This document shows, one piece after another, positions 42,017 to 51,108 of a stretch of DNA of 64,000 bases (positions are counted from its first letter, which is position 1; each line of letters opens with the position of its first letter). Both the position numbers and the translations under genes were made by a program. Source of the stretch: UBA5189 sp035631615 (GTDB lineage: Bacteria; Chloroflexota; Limnocylindria; Limnocylindrales; CSP1-4); NCBI GenBank assembly GCA_035631615.1, contig DASQIK010000016.1, positions 62,001 through 126,000 of the forward strand, given 5' to 3'. The notes beneath the pieces were generated by a model that did not search any database, was not told where the DNA came from, and saw nothing but the letters and a program-made list of their open reading frames with translations.

Positions 42017-42187
42017 CCTGCCAGATTCCACGGTGAGGAGCGTTCGGCTCGCCGGAGAGCGTGGAATGCCTGGACTAGCGGCGACCTGACGATCGTTTGC
42101 CGATGGGGCACGTTCAGACCCAAACACGGAAGCGGCCGCCCTGCTGACAAGCCGCGCCCTGCGCCACCCAGGATGGAATCTGGCAGG
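42017..42187. promoter_or_regulatory. Nested inverted repeats in the rplI-dinB gap
   Basis: CCTGCCAGATTCCA (42017-42030) is a perfect 14-bp inverted repeat of 42174-42187. Part of the left arm (ATTCCACG, 42025-42032) can instead pair with CGTGGAAT (42060-42067), so two alternative foldings are possible. No ORF or known RNA is visible in 41979-42249. Confidence 0.55.
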
Positions 42188-42220
42188 TTGCGCATCCCCC
42201 TGCGGTATTCGCCAGTCGAG

Positions 42221-42242
42221 TTGTCACGGTTCGGCGTGACAA
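42221..42242. promoter_or_regulatory. Inverted repeat TTGTCACG-N6-CGTGACAA before dinB
   Basis: Perfect 8-bp arms (42221-42228 and 42235-42242) end 7 nt before the dinB GTG. It may be an operator or an RNA hairpin at the start site. It does not match the LexA box. Confidence 0.5.
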
Positions 42243-42249
42243 TGGCGGC

Positions 42250-43611
42250 GTGAGCGGGAATCCGCGACGAACGATCCTCCACGTCGACCTCGACGCGTTC
42301 TTTGCCGCGATCGAGCAGCGCGACCATCCGGAGCTGCGCGGCAGGCCGGTCGCCGTCGGGATGGGCGGGACGAACGATCGCGGGGTCGTGAGCGCGGCGT
42401 CGTATGAGGCCCGGAGGTTCGGCGTCCACTCGGCGATGCCGATCCGGACGGCGCGCCGGCTCTGCCCGGACTGCGTCTTCGTGCCGGTCGACGGTGCCAA
42501 GTACCAGCGCGTCAGTCGCGACGTGATGGCCATCCTCCGGCGATTCACGCCGCTCGTCCAGCCGATCTCGATCGACGAGGCGTTCCTCGACGTCACCGGG
42601 TCGCGCGCACTGTTCGGCGATGGCGAGGCGATCGCGCGCCGGATCAAGGCCGCGATCCGCGCGGAGCTCGAGCTCACGGCCTCGGTCGGCGTCGCGGCGA
42701 CGAAGCTCGTCGCGAAGATCGGGAGCGACCTGCGCAAGCCCGATGGGCTCGTCGTCGTTCCGCCAGGCGAGGAGGCGACGTTCCTCGCGCCGTTGCCGAT
42801 CTCGCGGCTGTGGGGCGTCGGGCCGTCGACGGCCACCGCGCTGCGCGACTTCGGCGTCGCCACGATCGGGGACCTGGCGAACCTCGATCGATCGGCGCTG
42901 GTGCGGCGGTTCGGGAAGCATGGGGCGTCGCTGGTCGATCGAGCCCACGGCCTCGATGGCGACCTGGTCGACGATCCCGACGCCGCGAAGTCCGTCGGGC
43001 ACGAGCACACGTTCGACGAGGACACCGCGGACCCCGAGGTGCTCGAGCGCACGTTGCTGGCCATGTCCGAGGGCGTCTCTGGCCGGCTCCGCCATGCGAG
43101 GCTCAAGGCCGCAACGGTGACGGTCAAGATCCGGGACAGCGGCTTCAACACGGTCACCCGCCAGCGCGGGCTGCTCGAACCGACCGACCTCACCGACCCG
43201 ATCTGGCGGACGGCGCTCGATCTAGCCCGCCCGGAGACGCGCGGCAAGCGCATCCGCCTGCTCGGCGTCACGGCGTCGGGGTTCGGCGTGCGCGAGCAGC
43301 TCGGCCTGTTCGAGGCCGGGGATGACCGGCAGCGACGCGTCGTCGAGGCCGCCGACGAGCTTCGGGAGCGGTTCGGGACGCGGGCGATCACCCGGGCACG
43401 ATTGCTGCGAACCGGGATCCCGGCGCCATTCGAGCGCGACCTCGGGACCGCCGTCGAGCGGCGGGGGGAGCACGCGGTCGTCGAGGACGAGGCGGCGCGG
43501 CGGCGCAAGCGTCGTCCGCCGGGACCCAGGGCGACAGCCGCGCGTGCGACCGCCGAGGACGACATCGGCTCGGACGACGTGCTGTCGTCCGACGACGCCG
43601 AGGACGAATAG
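42250..43611 (+). CDS. dinB: DNA polymerase IV (Y-family)
   Basis: The 453-residue protein begins with RTILHVDLDAFFAAIEQRDHPELRG (catalytic Asp of DLDAFF), followed by AASYEARRFGVHSAMPIRTARRLCP. The second catalytic pair is in QPISIDEAFLDVTGS, and the HhH thumb region reads LWGVGPSTATALRDFGVATIGDLA. The little-finger domain follows. The C-terminal 60 residues are basic then acidic (DDIGSDDVLSSDDAEDE) and lack a clear beta-clamp motif. It performs error-prone translesion synthesis. No LexA box is visible upstream, though two other operator-like palindromes are. GTG 42250 is the only suitable start. Confidence 0.95.
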   Translation: MSGNPRRTILHVDLDAFFAAIEQRDHPELRGRPVAVGMGGTNDRGVVSAASYEARRFGVHSAMPIRTARRLCPDCVFVPVDGAKYQRVSRDVMAILRRFTPLVQPISIDEAFLDVTGSRALFGDGEAIARRIKAAIRAELELTASVGVAATKLVAKIGSDLRKPDGLVVVPPGEEATFLAPLPISRLWGVGPSTATALRDFGVATIGDLANLDRSALVRRFGKHGASLVDRAHGLDGDLVDDPDAAKSVGHEHTFDEDTADPEVLERTLLAMSEGVSGRLRHARLKAATVTVKIRDSGFNTVTRQRGLLEPTDLTDPIWRTALDLARPETRGKRIRLLGVTASGFGVREQLGLFEAGDDRQRRVVEAADELRERFGTRAITRARLLRTGIPAPFERDLGTAVERRGEHAVVEDEAARRRKRRPPGPRATAARATAEDDIGSDDVLSSDDAEDE

Positions 43612-43620
43612 GCGACGACG

Positions 43621-44238
43621 ATGTCGATTGAGCTCGTCTACGAGACGCACGCCATCACCACCGACAACGAACGCGGGATCGCGACCGGCTGGCGGCCCGG
43701 AAAGCTCTCGCCGGCCGGTCGACGGGGCGCAGAGGAGCTCGGCGCGCGTCGGCAAACGGATGGAACCGAGATCGTTTACGTCTCTGATCTGCAGCGCGCG
43801 TTCGAAACCGCCGTCATTGCCTTCGCGGGCTCGTCGACCCCGATCGTCCGCGATTGGCGCCTGCGCGAATGCAACTACGGTCGACTCAATGGGATGCGGC
43901 GAGCGAGGCTCGAAGCCCAGCGCACGCAACACCTGGTCGAGCCGTGGCCAGATGGCGAGAGCTACACCGATGTGGTCTTCCGTACCGCGCAGTTCCTCGA
44001 GGAGCTGGCAATGGAGGATTCCGGCCGCGTGCTGGTTATCGCGCATTCGGCGAACCACTGGGCGATCGAGCACCTGCTGCTCGGCAAGGATCTTGGGGCG
44101 CTCGTCGAGGCCGGGATGACGTGGCAACCAGGCTGGGAGTACAACCTGCCGGAGCGCTGGGAGCAGTCTCCTGTAACCCGGGTGGCGAGTGACAGCCAAG
44201 GTGGCACGGGCCTCTCCGAGGATGCCTTCGAAGCGTGA
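43621..44238 (+). CDS. Histidine-phosphatase-fold protein with altered RHG motif
   Basis: The 205-residue protein resembles phosphoglycerate-mutase-like histidine phosphatases: LVYETHAITTDNERGIATGWRPGKLSPAGRRGAEELGARR, VYVSDLQRAFETAVIAF and LRECNYGRLNGMR, with the second His in VLVIAHSANHWAIEHLL. The canonical LVRHGE is replaced by VYETHA, so His is kept but the Arg and Gly beside it are not. This YETHxxTxDN variant appears to be a recognisable subfamily. The substrate is unknown. It lies 9 bp after dinB and may be co-transcribed with it. Confidence 0.75.
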   Translation: MSIELVYETHAITTDNERGIATGWRPGKLSPAGRRGAEELGARRQTDGTEIVYVSDLQRAFETAVIAFAGSSTPIVRDWRLRECNYGRLNGMRRARLEAQRTQHLVEPWPDGESYTDVVFRTAQFLEELAMEDSGRVLVIAHSANHWAIEHLLLGKDLGALVEAGMTWQPGWEYNLPERWEQSPVTRVASDSQGGTGLSEDAFEA

Positions 44239-44245
44239 GCAGGGC

Positions 44246-44300
44246 TTGACATCGAACACCCGTTCGATCTAGCCTCTGGCCGAAACCGAACAGGCGTTCA
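44246..44300 (+). promoter_or_regulatory. SOS promoter with two LexA boxes
   Basis: TTGACA (44246-44251), 18-bp spacer, TAGCCT (44270-44275). LexA box 1, CGAACACCCGTTCG (44253-44266), fills the spacer and is identical to the lexA box. Box 2, CGAACAGGCGTTCA (44287-44300), overlaps the expected start of transcription. Confidence 0.85.
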
Positions 44301-44356
44301 CGGCACCAGTGCCCGGTGACCGGAGCTCGCAATGGCCCCCCGAAAGGAGCCGCGAA

Positions 44357-44632
44357 ATGGCGATGATCCGAGTCGAGCCGGTCGAGGTCCGGGTTCGTGC
44401 CGATTGGTTCGACGGCCGCCCCCGCGAGGTGACCCTCAACGGCCGGCGGCTTCGCGTCCTGGACGTCCTCGGCGTCCGCGACGAGAGCTCCGCGTTCCCG
44501 GTCGTGACCGGACCGCGCACGCTCTTCGAGATCGAGACGGCGGACGCCCGCCTCCAGCTGGCGTTCCGCCATCGATCCCGCCGCTGGACGATCGAAGGTG
44601 TGGAGACGCACGAGGCGTACAAGGCGGCATAG
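44357..44632 (+). CDS. Small SOS-controlled protein (DUF6504-like)
   Basis: The 91-residue protein starts at ATG 44357 with AAAGGAGC 6-7 nt upstream. It is beta-rich with alternating charged residues (IRVEPVEVRVRADWFDGRPREVTLNGRRLRVLDVLGV), followed by FPVVTGPRTLFEIETADARLQLAFRHRSRRWTIEGVE. The pattern recalls the DUF6504 family, which I associate with Y-family polymerase neighbourhoods. Two LexA boxes make it the most tightly SOS-controlled gene in the window besides lexA. It might cooperate with DinB or other translesion proteins, by inference. Confidence 0.7.
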   Translation: MAMIRVEPVEVRVRADWFDGRPREVTLNGRRLRVLDVLGVRDESSAFPVVTGPRTLFEIETADARLQLAFRHRSRRWTIEGVETHEAYKAA

Positions 44633-44680
44633 CACCCGCCGAATGCCAAACCGCCGACTTCGTGCCCGAGATCGGTGGCT

Positions 44681-44754
44681 GACCCGGGCGACTCCACGCC
44701 CAGGGTCTTCAAGCGACTCGGGACTGCGTGCCGGTACCACGCGGTTCCCGGGTC
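44681..44754. promoter_or_regulatory. 8-bp inverted repeat GACCCGGG/CCCGGGTC before the folate operon
   Basis: Arms at 44681-44688 and 44747-44754; the right arm ends 2 bp before the -10 CATAAT. It could be an operator or the terminator of the preceding gene. Confidence 0.35.
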
Positions 44755-44756
44755 GC

Positions 44757-44762
44757 CATAAT
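44757..44762 (+). promoter_or_regulatory. -10 element (CATAAT) for the folate operon
   Basis: CATAAT is 7 nt before GTG 44770, fitting leaderless initiation. Confidence 0.5.
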
Positions 44763-44769
44763 CGGGAGC

Positions 44770-45476
44770 GTGCATGCCCCGTCGTTTCGTGACCTGACGC
44801 TCACGGCGTTCGCCGACCGCCTCGCGTCCTCGGATCCGGTTCCGGGCGGGGGGAGCGCATCGGCGGTTGCGGCGGCACTCGGGGCATCGCTCGTGGCGAT
44901 GGTTGCCGGGCTCACGCAGGGCCGACCCAGGTACGCCGAGCACGCCGAGCTCGCAGCGGCCGTCGGGCCGCGGGCACGGGCACTTGGGGGCGAGCTCTTC
45001 GACCTCGCAGACGCGGACGCGCAGGCATATGCCGCGTGCGCGTTTGCCATGAAGCTGCCGCGGGAGTCGTTCGAGGACAAGGAAGCGCGCGACCGCCAGC
45101 TCAGGGAGACGGCCGTGGTGGCAGCCGAGGTGCCGCTGCGCTCCGTCGAGCGTTGCCTCGACGCCCTGCGCCTCGCCGAGCTGCTCGCTGGGCGCTCGAA
45201 CCGGAATGCTTCCTCGGACCTGCGGGTCGCGTCATTGCTCCTCGAGGCTGCCGCGGACGGCGCTGCCGCCAACGTGATCGTCAACCTGCCGCTCGTCGGC
45301 CCCGGGGAGTGGACGGACGCCACCGAGGCGCGCACCGGCGAATTGATGCGCGAGGTCGCGCTCGTCGCGAAGCGGGTGCGAACGGTCGTGGCGTCGGGCG
45401 AGGCACGGGCGCCGCTCGCCGACGTGCCAGACGACCTGCCCGACCTGCCGGCCGTCGCGGCGGCCCGGCCGGGAGC

Positions 45477-45480
<4 letters not shown>
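44770..45480 (+). CDS. fchA: Cyclodeaminase/methenyl-THF cyclohydrolase (FTCD_C/FchA family)
   Basis: The 236-residue all-helical protein has the FTCD_C signature: FADRLASSDPVPGGGSASAVAAALGASLVAMVAGLTQGR, FDLADADAQAYAACAFAMKLP, ELLAGRSNRNASSDLRVASLLLEAAADGAAANVIVNLP. Family members are formimidoyl-THF cyclodeaminases, or in acetogens methenyl-THF cyclohydrolases (FchA). It is coupled to folD (GTGA overlap) and fhs, so it acts on folate one-carbon units. It could complete histidine degradation with the formimidoyltransferase at 58783 and also supply the cyclohydrolase step apparently missing in FolD. GTG 44770 is chosen by the -10 position. Confidence 0.87.
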
Positions 45481-46381
<901 letters not shown>

Positions 46382-46385
<4 letters not shown>

Positions 46386-48130
46386 CCACCGGGCCTGTCG
46401 CCACCACCGCCGGGACGATGCCATCGGGCACCCCGACCGATCTCGCGATCGCGCGCTCGGTCAAGCCGCGCCCGATCATCGACGTCGCCCGCGACCTCGG
46501 CCTCCGCGACGACGAGATCGAGCCCTATGGGTCCTCGAAGGCCAAGATCACCCTCGCGGGCATCGAGCGCCTCGAGCGAGAGCGGCCGCGCGGCAAGTAC
46601 GTCCTGGTCACGGCGATCAGCCCGACGCCCCTCGGGGAGGGCAAGAGCACGACGACAGTCGGGCTGGCGCAGGGCCTGAACCGCATCGGGCACAAGGCCG
46701 CGGTGTGCATCCGCCAACCGAGCCTTGGCCCCGTCTTCGGGATCAAGGGCGGCGCCGCCGGCGGCGGCTACAGCCAGGTCATTCCCATGGAGGACTTCAA
46801 CCTCCACCTGACCGGCGACGTCCACGCGATCGGCGCTGCCCACAACCTCGCGGCGGCGTTCATCGACAACCACATTCACCACGGCAATGCGCTCGGCATC
46901 GACCCGCTGAACGTGCTCTGGCCGCGCGTGCTGGACATCAGCGACCGCGCGCTTCGGAAGGTCGTCATCGGCCTCGGCGGCAAGGAGAACGGGTACCCGC
47001 GCGAGACCGAGTTCGTGATCACGGTCGCATCCGAGGTGATGGCCGTCCTCGCGCTCGCCTCGGACCTCAAGGACCTGCGGGCGCGTCTCGGGCGGATGGT
47101 CCTTGCGACCACCCGGGACGGCAATGCGATCACCGCCGAGGACCTCCACGTCGCCGGCGCGATGGCCGTGCTCCTCACCGACGCGATCAAGCCCAATCTG
47201 CTGCAGACCCTCGAGGGCGGCCCGGCGTTCGTCCATGCCGGGCCATTCGCGAACATCGCGCACGGGAACAACTCGGTGCTTGCGGATCGGGTGGCCCTCG
47301 CGACCAACGAGATCGTGTGCACGGAGGCGGGATTCGGCGCGGACATGGGCGCCGAGAAGTTCTTCGACATCAAGTGCCGGGCCTCCGGCCTGCACCCGGA
47401 CGCGGCCGTCGTCGTCGCGACGATTCGCGCGCTGAAGATGCACGGCGGCGTCGGCAGGATCGTCGCCGGCAAGCCGCTCGATCCGGCCCTGCTCGCCGAG
47501 AACGTCGGCGCGGTCACGAGCGGCGGGGCCAACCTCGCGAAGCAGATCGAGAACGTGCGGCTGTTCAACGTGCCGGTGGTCGTGGCGATCAACTCGTTCC
47601 CGACGGACACGCCCGCCGAGGTCGAGGCCGTGCGCGCCGTCGCGCTCGCGGCCGGCGCCCGCGAGGCGGTGGTCGCGAACCACTGGGCGAAGGGCGGGGA
47701 GGGCGCCGAGGCGCTCGCGACGGCCGTCTGGGCCGCCGCCGAGGTCGGCGCGCCCGACTTCAAGCTCCTCTACCCGGACGACGCGTCGCTGACCTCGAAG
47801 ATCGAGACGATCGCGACGCAGGTCTACGGGGCCGACGGCGTCGACCTGAGCCCGGTCGCCGCGAAGCAGCTCGCCCAGTACGAGGCACTCGGCTACGGGA
47901 AGCTGCCGATCTGCATGGCGAAGAGCCAGTACTCGCTCAGCCACGACGCGGCGCTCAAGGGGCGCCCGACCGGCTGGCGACTCCCGATCCGCGAGGTCCG
48001 ACTGTCAGCCGGGGCAGGGTTCGTCACGCCGCTCGCCGGCGAGATGCGAACGATGCCGGGGCTGCCGTCGCGGCCCGGAGGCGAGAACATCGACCTCGAC
48101 GCCGAGGGCGAGATCGTCGGGCTGTTCTAG
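46382..48130 (+). CDS. fhs: Formate-tetrahydrofolate ligase
   Basis: The 582-residue protein has the ATP loop VTAISPTPLGEGKSTTTVGLAQGL, RQPSLGPVFGIKGGAAGGGYSQVIPMEDFNLHLTGD, HIHHGNALGIDPLNVLWPRVLD, and AHGNNSVLADRVALATNEIVCTEAGFGADMGAEKF, all invariant features of FTHFS, and the usual length plus a short N-terminal extension. It makes 10-formyl-THF from formate, THF and ATP, or the reverse. ATG 46382 overlaps the folD stop (ATGA), so fchA-folD-fhs form a translationally coupled set interconverting 10-formyl-, methenyl- and methylene-THF. Confidence 0.96.
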
Positions 48131-48151
48131 GGGACGCGCCGCCCGATCGAC

Positions 48152-48868
48152 CTATGCGGAGGCGTGCGCCGTCGCCACCTCGCCGATGATCCGGGCGATG
48201 TCGTGCGGCCGCGACCACATCGGCCAGTGGCTGGTCGGCAGGTCGATCCAGGTCGCGTTGCGGAGCTCCGGGATCCCCGCGAGCCACGCTGGCGTGGGGT
48301 GCTCCTCGCGAGCGTAGGTCTGGTACTGCTCCGCGCTGAACCCGGTGCAGATGAACGTGCTCGGGATATCGCGGCGAGCCTCGCTCCCGAGGTCGGCGGC
48401 CTCGCGCAGCACACCGCCGGGGACCGGCACTGCCCGTGCACGGAACGTCGCCTTCTGGGCCTCCGACAGGCCGGCGAGGTTCTCCTCCTCGGAGACGGCG
48501 GCCCAGTCCATGGGCTTCTCGATACCCTCGAACGCCGGGTCGAGGGCGCCGACGCCGGGCGCCGTGTCGACGTAGACCATCGCGGCGATCCTGTCCGGGA
48601 CGTGGCCACTGGCGGCATAGCCGGAGAAGCCCGTCGCGCTGTGCACGGCGAGGACCACCCGCCCCGGAGCGGCGCTGACCGCATCGACGATCGCGTTGAC
48701 GTGGTCCGCCATCGTGATCGTCGACCGATCGGCGTCCCTGGACTCGAGGCCGGGCAGCGTCAGGGCGACGACGTCGTGGCCGGCAGCCCGCAGGTCCGCC
48801 GCGACCACGTCCCAGGCCCAGCCACCCAGCCAAAAGCCGGGCACGAGGATGATCCGTGGTGTGCGCAT
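48152..48868 (-). CDS. Alpha/beta hydrolase
   Basis: The 238-residue protein begins RIILVPGFWLGGWAWDVVAADLRAAGHDVVALTLPGLES, the HG(x)W-type oxyanion region with PGFW. The nucleophile elbow is VLAVHSATGFSGYAA (Ser in HSATG, less canonical than GxSxG), and the C-terminal His is in LPTSHWPMWSRP. This resembles the salicylate-esterase/MES-like small-molecule esterases. The substrate is unknown. TAGCAT lies 6 nt before ATG 48868. The gene is convergent with fhs (21-bp gap) and not obviously linked to folate metabolism. Confidence 0.82.
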   Translation of the reverse strand: MRTPRIILVPGFWLGGWAWDVVAADLRAAGHDVVALTLPGLESRDADRSTITMADHVNAIVDAVSAAPGRVVLAVHSATGFSGYAASGHVPDRIAAMVYVDTAPGVGALDPAFEGIEKPMDWAAVSEEENLAGLSEAQKATFRARAVPVPGGVLREAADLGSEARRDIPSTFICTGFSAEQYQTYAREEHPTPAWLAGIPELRNATWIDLPTSHWPMWSRPHDIARIIGEVATAHASA

Positions 48869-48874
48869 CGCCTG

Positions 48875-48880
48875 ATGCTA
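48875..48880 (-). promoter_or_regulatory. -10 element (TAGCAT), leaderless hydrolase gene
   Basis: TAGCAT on the minus strand is 6 nt before ATG 48868. Confidence 0.5.
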
Positions 48881-48929
48881 CCGGCCGAGCCGAGCCCTCG
48901 CGCGGCCCGTCCAGGAGCGCGGGTTACAG

Positions 48930-49139
48930 CTACGTCGCGGCCTGGATGAAGGCGAACATGACCACCAGGCCAAGGGCGATCCCGCCGATCGCCGCCGCCC
49001 ATGCCATGACGTTGACCGGTCCGAGCGCCTCGCCGCCGTGCGCGTGGTCGTCGTGGCCGTGCGTGTCGCCATGATCGTCCGGCGCGCCGTGGGGCCCGAC
49101 GCTTGCCTCACCGGCGTGGTGATCCTGTCGTTCGGCCAT
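48930..49139 (-). CDS. Small His/Asp-rich single-pass membrane protein
   Basis: The 69-residue protein has an N-terminal half dense in His and Asp (RQDHHAGEASVGPHG, DDHGDTHGHDDHAHGG) and one C-terminal helix (VMAWAAAIGGIALGLVVMFAFIQ). The His/Asp cluster could bind Zn, Ni, Co or Cu. The gene is supported by TAGGAT 7 nt before its ATG. It diverges from an MFS gene whose -10 overlaps its own by two bases, so the pair may be co-regulated; the MFS substrate is unknown. No family recognised. Confidence 0.65.
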   Translation of the reverse strand: MAERQDHHAGEASVGPHGAPDDHGDTHGHDDHAHGGEALGPVNVMAWAAAIGGIALGLVVMFAFIQAAT

Positions 49140-49146
49140 CGGCCAA

Positions 49147-49156
49147 ATCCTACACT
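49147..49156. promoter_or_regulatory. Overlapping divergent -10 elements
   Basis: TAGGAT (minus strand, 49152-49147) serves ATG 49139, and TACACT (plus, 49151-49156) serves GTG 49163. They share bases 49151-49152, so the two promoters cannot be occupied at once. Confidence 0.6.
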
Positions 49157-49162
49157 CGGCCG

Positions 49163-50374
49163 GTGGCCCGGGATGCGCGGCTGCTGTTCCTCGCCCGAGC
49201 CGTCCGGATGTTCGGCTACGGCGCGCTCGGGGTCATCCTCGTGCTGTACCTGGCCGCGGCCGGCCTCGGTGCGGGCGAGATCGGGATCCTCCTGAGCCTC
49301 ACCCTGGTCGGCGACACCGTCATCAGCCTGTACCTGACGACCCACGCGGACCGCATCGGGCGCCGCCGTACGCTCGTGATCGGGTCGCTGCTGATGGCGG
49401 CCGCGGGCGTGGTCTTCGCCGGCAGCACGGCCTTCGTCGTCCTCCTCGTCGCCGCCACGCTCGGTGTCCTGAGTCCGTCGGGCAACGAGGTCGGGCCGTT
49501 CCTGCCGATCGAGCAGTCCTCGCTGACCGAGGTCACGCCGAGCAACCGGCGAACGAACATCTACGCCTGGTACAACGTGGTCGGCTCGGTGGCGACCGCG
49601 CTCGGGGCGCTGGTCAGCGGGTTCGCGGTCGGCGCGCTCCAGGCCGCGGGCTGGACCGACCTCGATGCGTATCGCGCCCTGCTCGTCGGCTACGCGATCG
49701 TCGGGCTCGCGATCGTGCCGATCGTCCGGCTCGTGTCCCCGTCGGTCGAGGTCCCTCCCGTCGACATCTCGATCGCCCGCCGACTCGGGCTGCACCGATC
49801 CCGAGGCATCGTCGCCCGCCTCGCGGTGCTCTTCGGGCTCGATGCGTTCGCCGGCGGCTTCGTCATCACGAGCCTGCTCTCGTTCTGGTTCCACCAGCGC
49901 TTCGGCGTGCCCATCGAAGCCCTGGGCGCCATCTTCTTCGGGGCCCAGCTGCTCGCTGCCGTTTCTGCCCTCGCTGCGGCGAGCATCGCGGCGCGGATCG
50001 GCCTCATCAACACGATGGTGTTCACGCATCTGCCGTCGAACGTGCTGCTGATCCTGGTGCCGCTCATGCCCACGGTCGAGCTGGCCGTGATCGTCCTCCT
50101 GCTGCGATACAGCATCAGCCAGATGGACGTCCCCACCCGCCAGAGCTACACGATGGCGGTGGTCGATCCCGACGAGCGGTCGGCGGCCGCCGGGATCACC
50201 GGCATCGCGCGGACGACCGGTGCCTCGCTGTCGCCTCTCATCGCCGCGCCGCTGTTCGGGGTCGCGGCGCTCGCGTCGGTGCCGTTCTTCATCGCGGGCG
50301 GCCTGAAGATCCTCTATGACATCGCGCTGTGGCGGGCGTTCCGTGCCCATCCCGCCCCCGAGGAGCGCGACTGA
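49163..50374 (+). CDS. MFS transporter
   Basis: The 403-residue protein starts at GTG 49163, 6 nt after TACACT. It has about twelve helices; the motif-A loop is LYLTTHADRIGRRRTLVIGSLLM. A segment between helices 4 and 5 reads LSPSGNEVGPFLPIEQSSLTEV. That GNEVGPFLPIEQ block resembles a distinct MFS_1 subgroup whose substrate I do not know. The central loop IARRLGLHRSRGIVARL is short. Opposing it is the His-rich small membrane protein, which raises the possibility of metal export, but nothing in the transporter itself shows this. Confidence 0.82.
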   Translation: MARDARLLFLARAVRMFGYGALGVILVLYLAAAGLGAGEIGILLSLTLVGDTVISLYLTTHADRIGRRRTLVIGSLLMAAAGVVFAGSTAFVVLLVAATLGVLSPSGNEVGPFLPIEQSSLTEVTPSNRRTNIYAWYNVVGSVATALGALVSGFAVGALQAAGWTDLDAYRALLVGYAIVGLAIVPIVRLVSPSVEVPPVDISIARRLGLHRSRGIVARLAVLFGLDAFAGGFVITSLLSFWFHQRFGVPIEALGAIFFGAQLLAAVSALAAASIAARIGLINTMVFTHLPSNVLLILVPLMPTVELAVIVLLLRYSISQMDVPTRQSYTMAVVDPDERSAAAGITGIARTTGASLSPLIAAPLFGVAALASVPFFIAGGLKILYDIALWRAFRAHPAPEERD

Positions 50375-50412
50375 ACGGCGCAAACACACACGCGTCGACC
50401 AAGGTGGGGCGT

Positions 50413-51078
50413 CTACGCCGGATTCGGGCCCCGGCGCCAGCCCGGCCTGCCGAGGCGCAACCAGATGAACAGGGCGACCAGGAGCACGGCGGCGACCGCG
50501 ATCGCGAGGTCGAACGGCTGGAGGGCGTGCCGGATCGCGACCCAGTTGCCGCCGAGCTGGATGCCGGCCCAGACGAGGGCGATCGACCAGGGGATCGCAC
50601 CGAGCGTCGAATACAGGACGAACTTGCCGAGGGGCATCCGAGCCACGCCGGCGGGAAACGAGATGAACGTCCGCACGATCGGCAGCAGGCGGCTGAAGAA
50701 GGCGGTCGCCGGTCCGTATTTCTGGAAGAAGCGGTCCGCGAGCACGAGCTCGTGGTGGCGGATCAGCAGGTACTTGCCCCAACGCTCAAGGAACGGCCGC
50801 CCGCCCCATGCGCCGATGCCGTAGCCGATGAGCGATCCGACCGTGTTGCCGAGCGTCGCCACGATCACGACGATCCAGAAATCCCAGCGGACGCGGGTGA
50901 TCGGCTCGAGCTGGGTCGGGTCGGAGATGAGGAAGCCGGCATACGGGAGGACGAGCTCCGAGGGCAGGGGGATCATCGCCGATTCGATGCCCATGGCGAC
51001 GCCGACGCCGACGTAGCCGACCGCGCCGTAGAGATGGTTCAGGAACGGGATGACGATCTGGTCGATGAAGGCAAGCAT
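50413..51078 (-). CDS. DedA/SNARE-associated (VTT domain) membrane protein
   Basis: The 221-residue protein starts at ATG 51078 (MLAFIDQIVIPFLNHLYG), 6 nt after TATCTT; the upstream extension is rejected. VTT-domain features are visible: GIESAMIPLPSELVLPYAGFL (the E-x-P-P-S/G-E motif), GNTVGSLIGYGIGAWGGRPFLERWGKYLLI, and FFSRLLPIVRTFISFPAGVARMPLGKFVLYS (conserved R-x3-R). The family includes undecaprenyl-phosphate and phospholipid flippases. Recycling of polyprenyl phosphate would suit the heavy use of lipid-linked sugars encoded earlier in the window, although the genes are not adjacent. Confidence 0.88.
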   Translation of the reverse strand: MLAFIDQIVIPFLNHLYGAVGYVGVGVAMGIESAMIPLPSELVLPYAGFLISDPTQLEPITRVRWDFWIVVIVATLGNTVGSLIGYGIGAWGGRPFLERWGKYLLIRHHELVLADRFFQKYGPATAFFSRLLPIVRTFISFPAGVARMPLGKFVLYSTLGAIPWSIALVWAGIQLGGNWVAIRHALQPFDLAIAVAAVLLVALFIWLRLGRPGWRRGPNPA

Positions 51079-51084
51079 CGGGGG

Positions 51085-51102
51085 AAGATAGCCGACTATC
51101 CT
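51085..51102. promoter_or_regulatory. Divergent leaderless promoters for dedA and hutH
   Basis: TATCTT (minus, 51090-51085) is 6 nt before ATG 51078, and TATCCT (plus, 51097-51102) is 6 nt before GTG 51109. The two start codons are only 30 bp apart. Confidence 0.6.
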
Positions 51103-51108
51103 CCGCCC

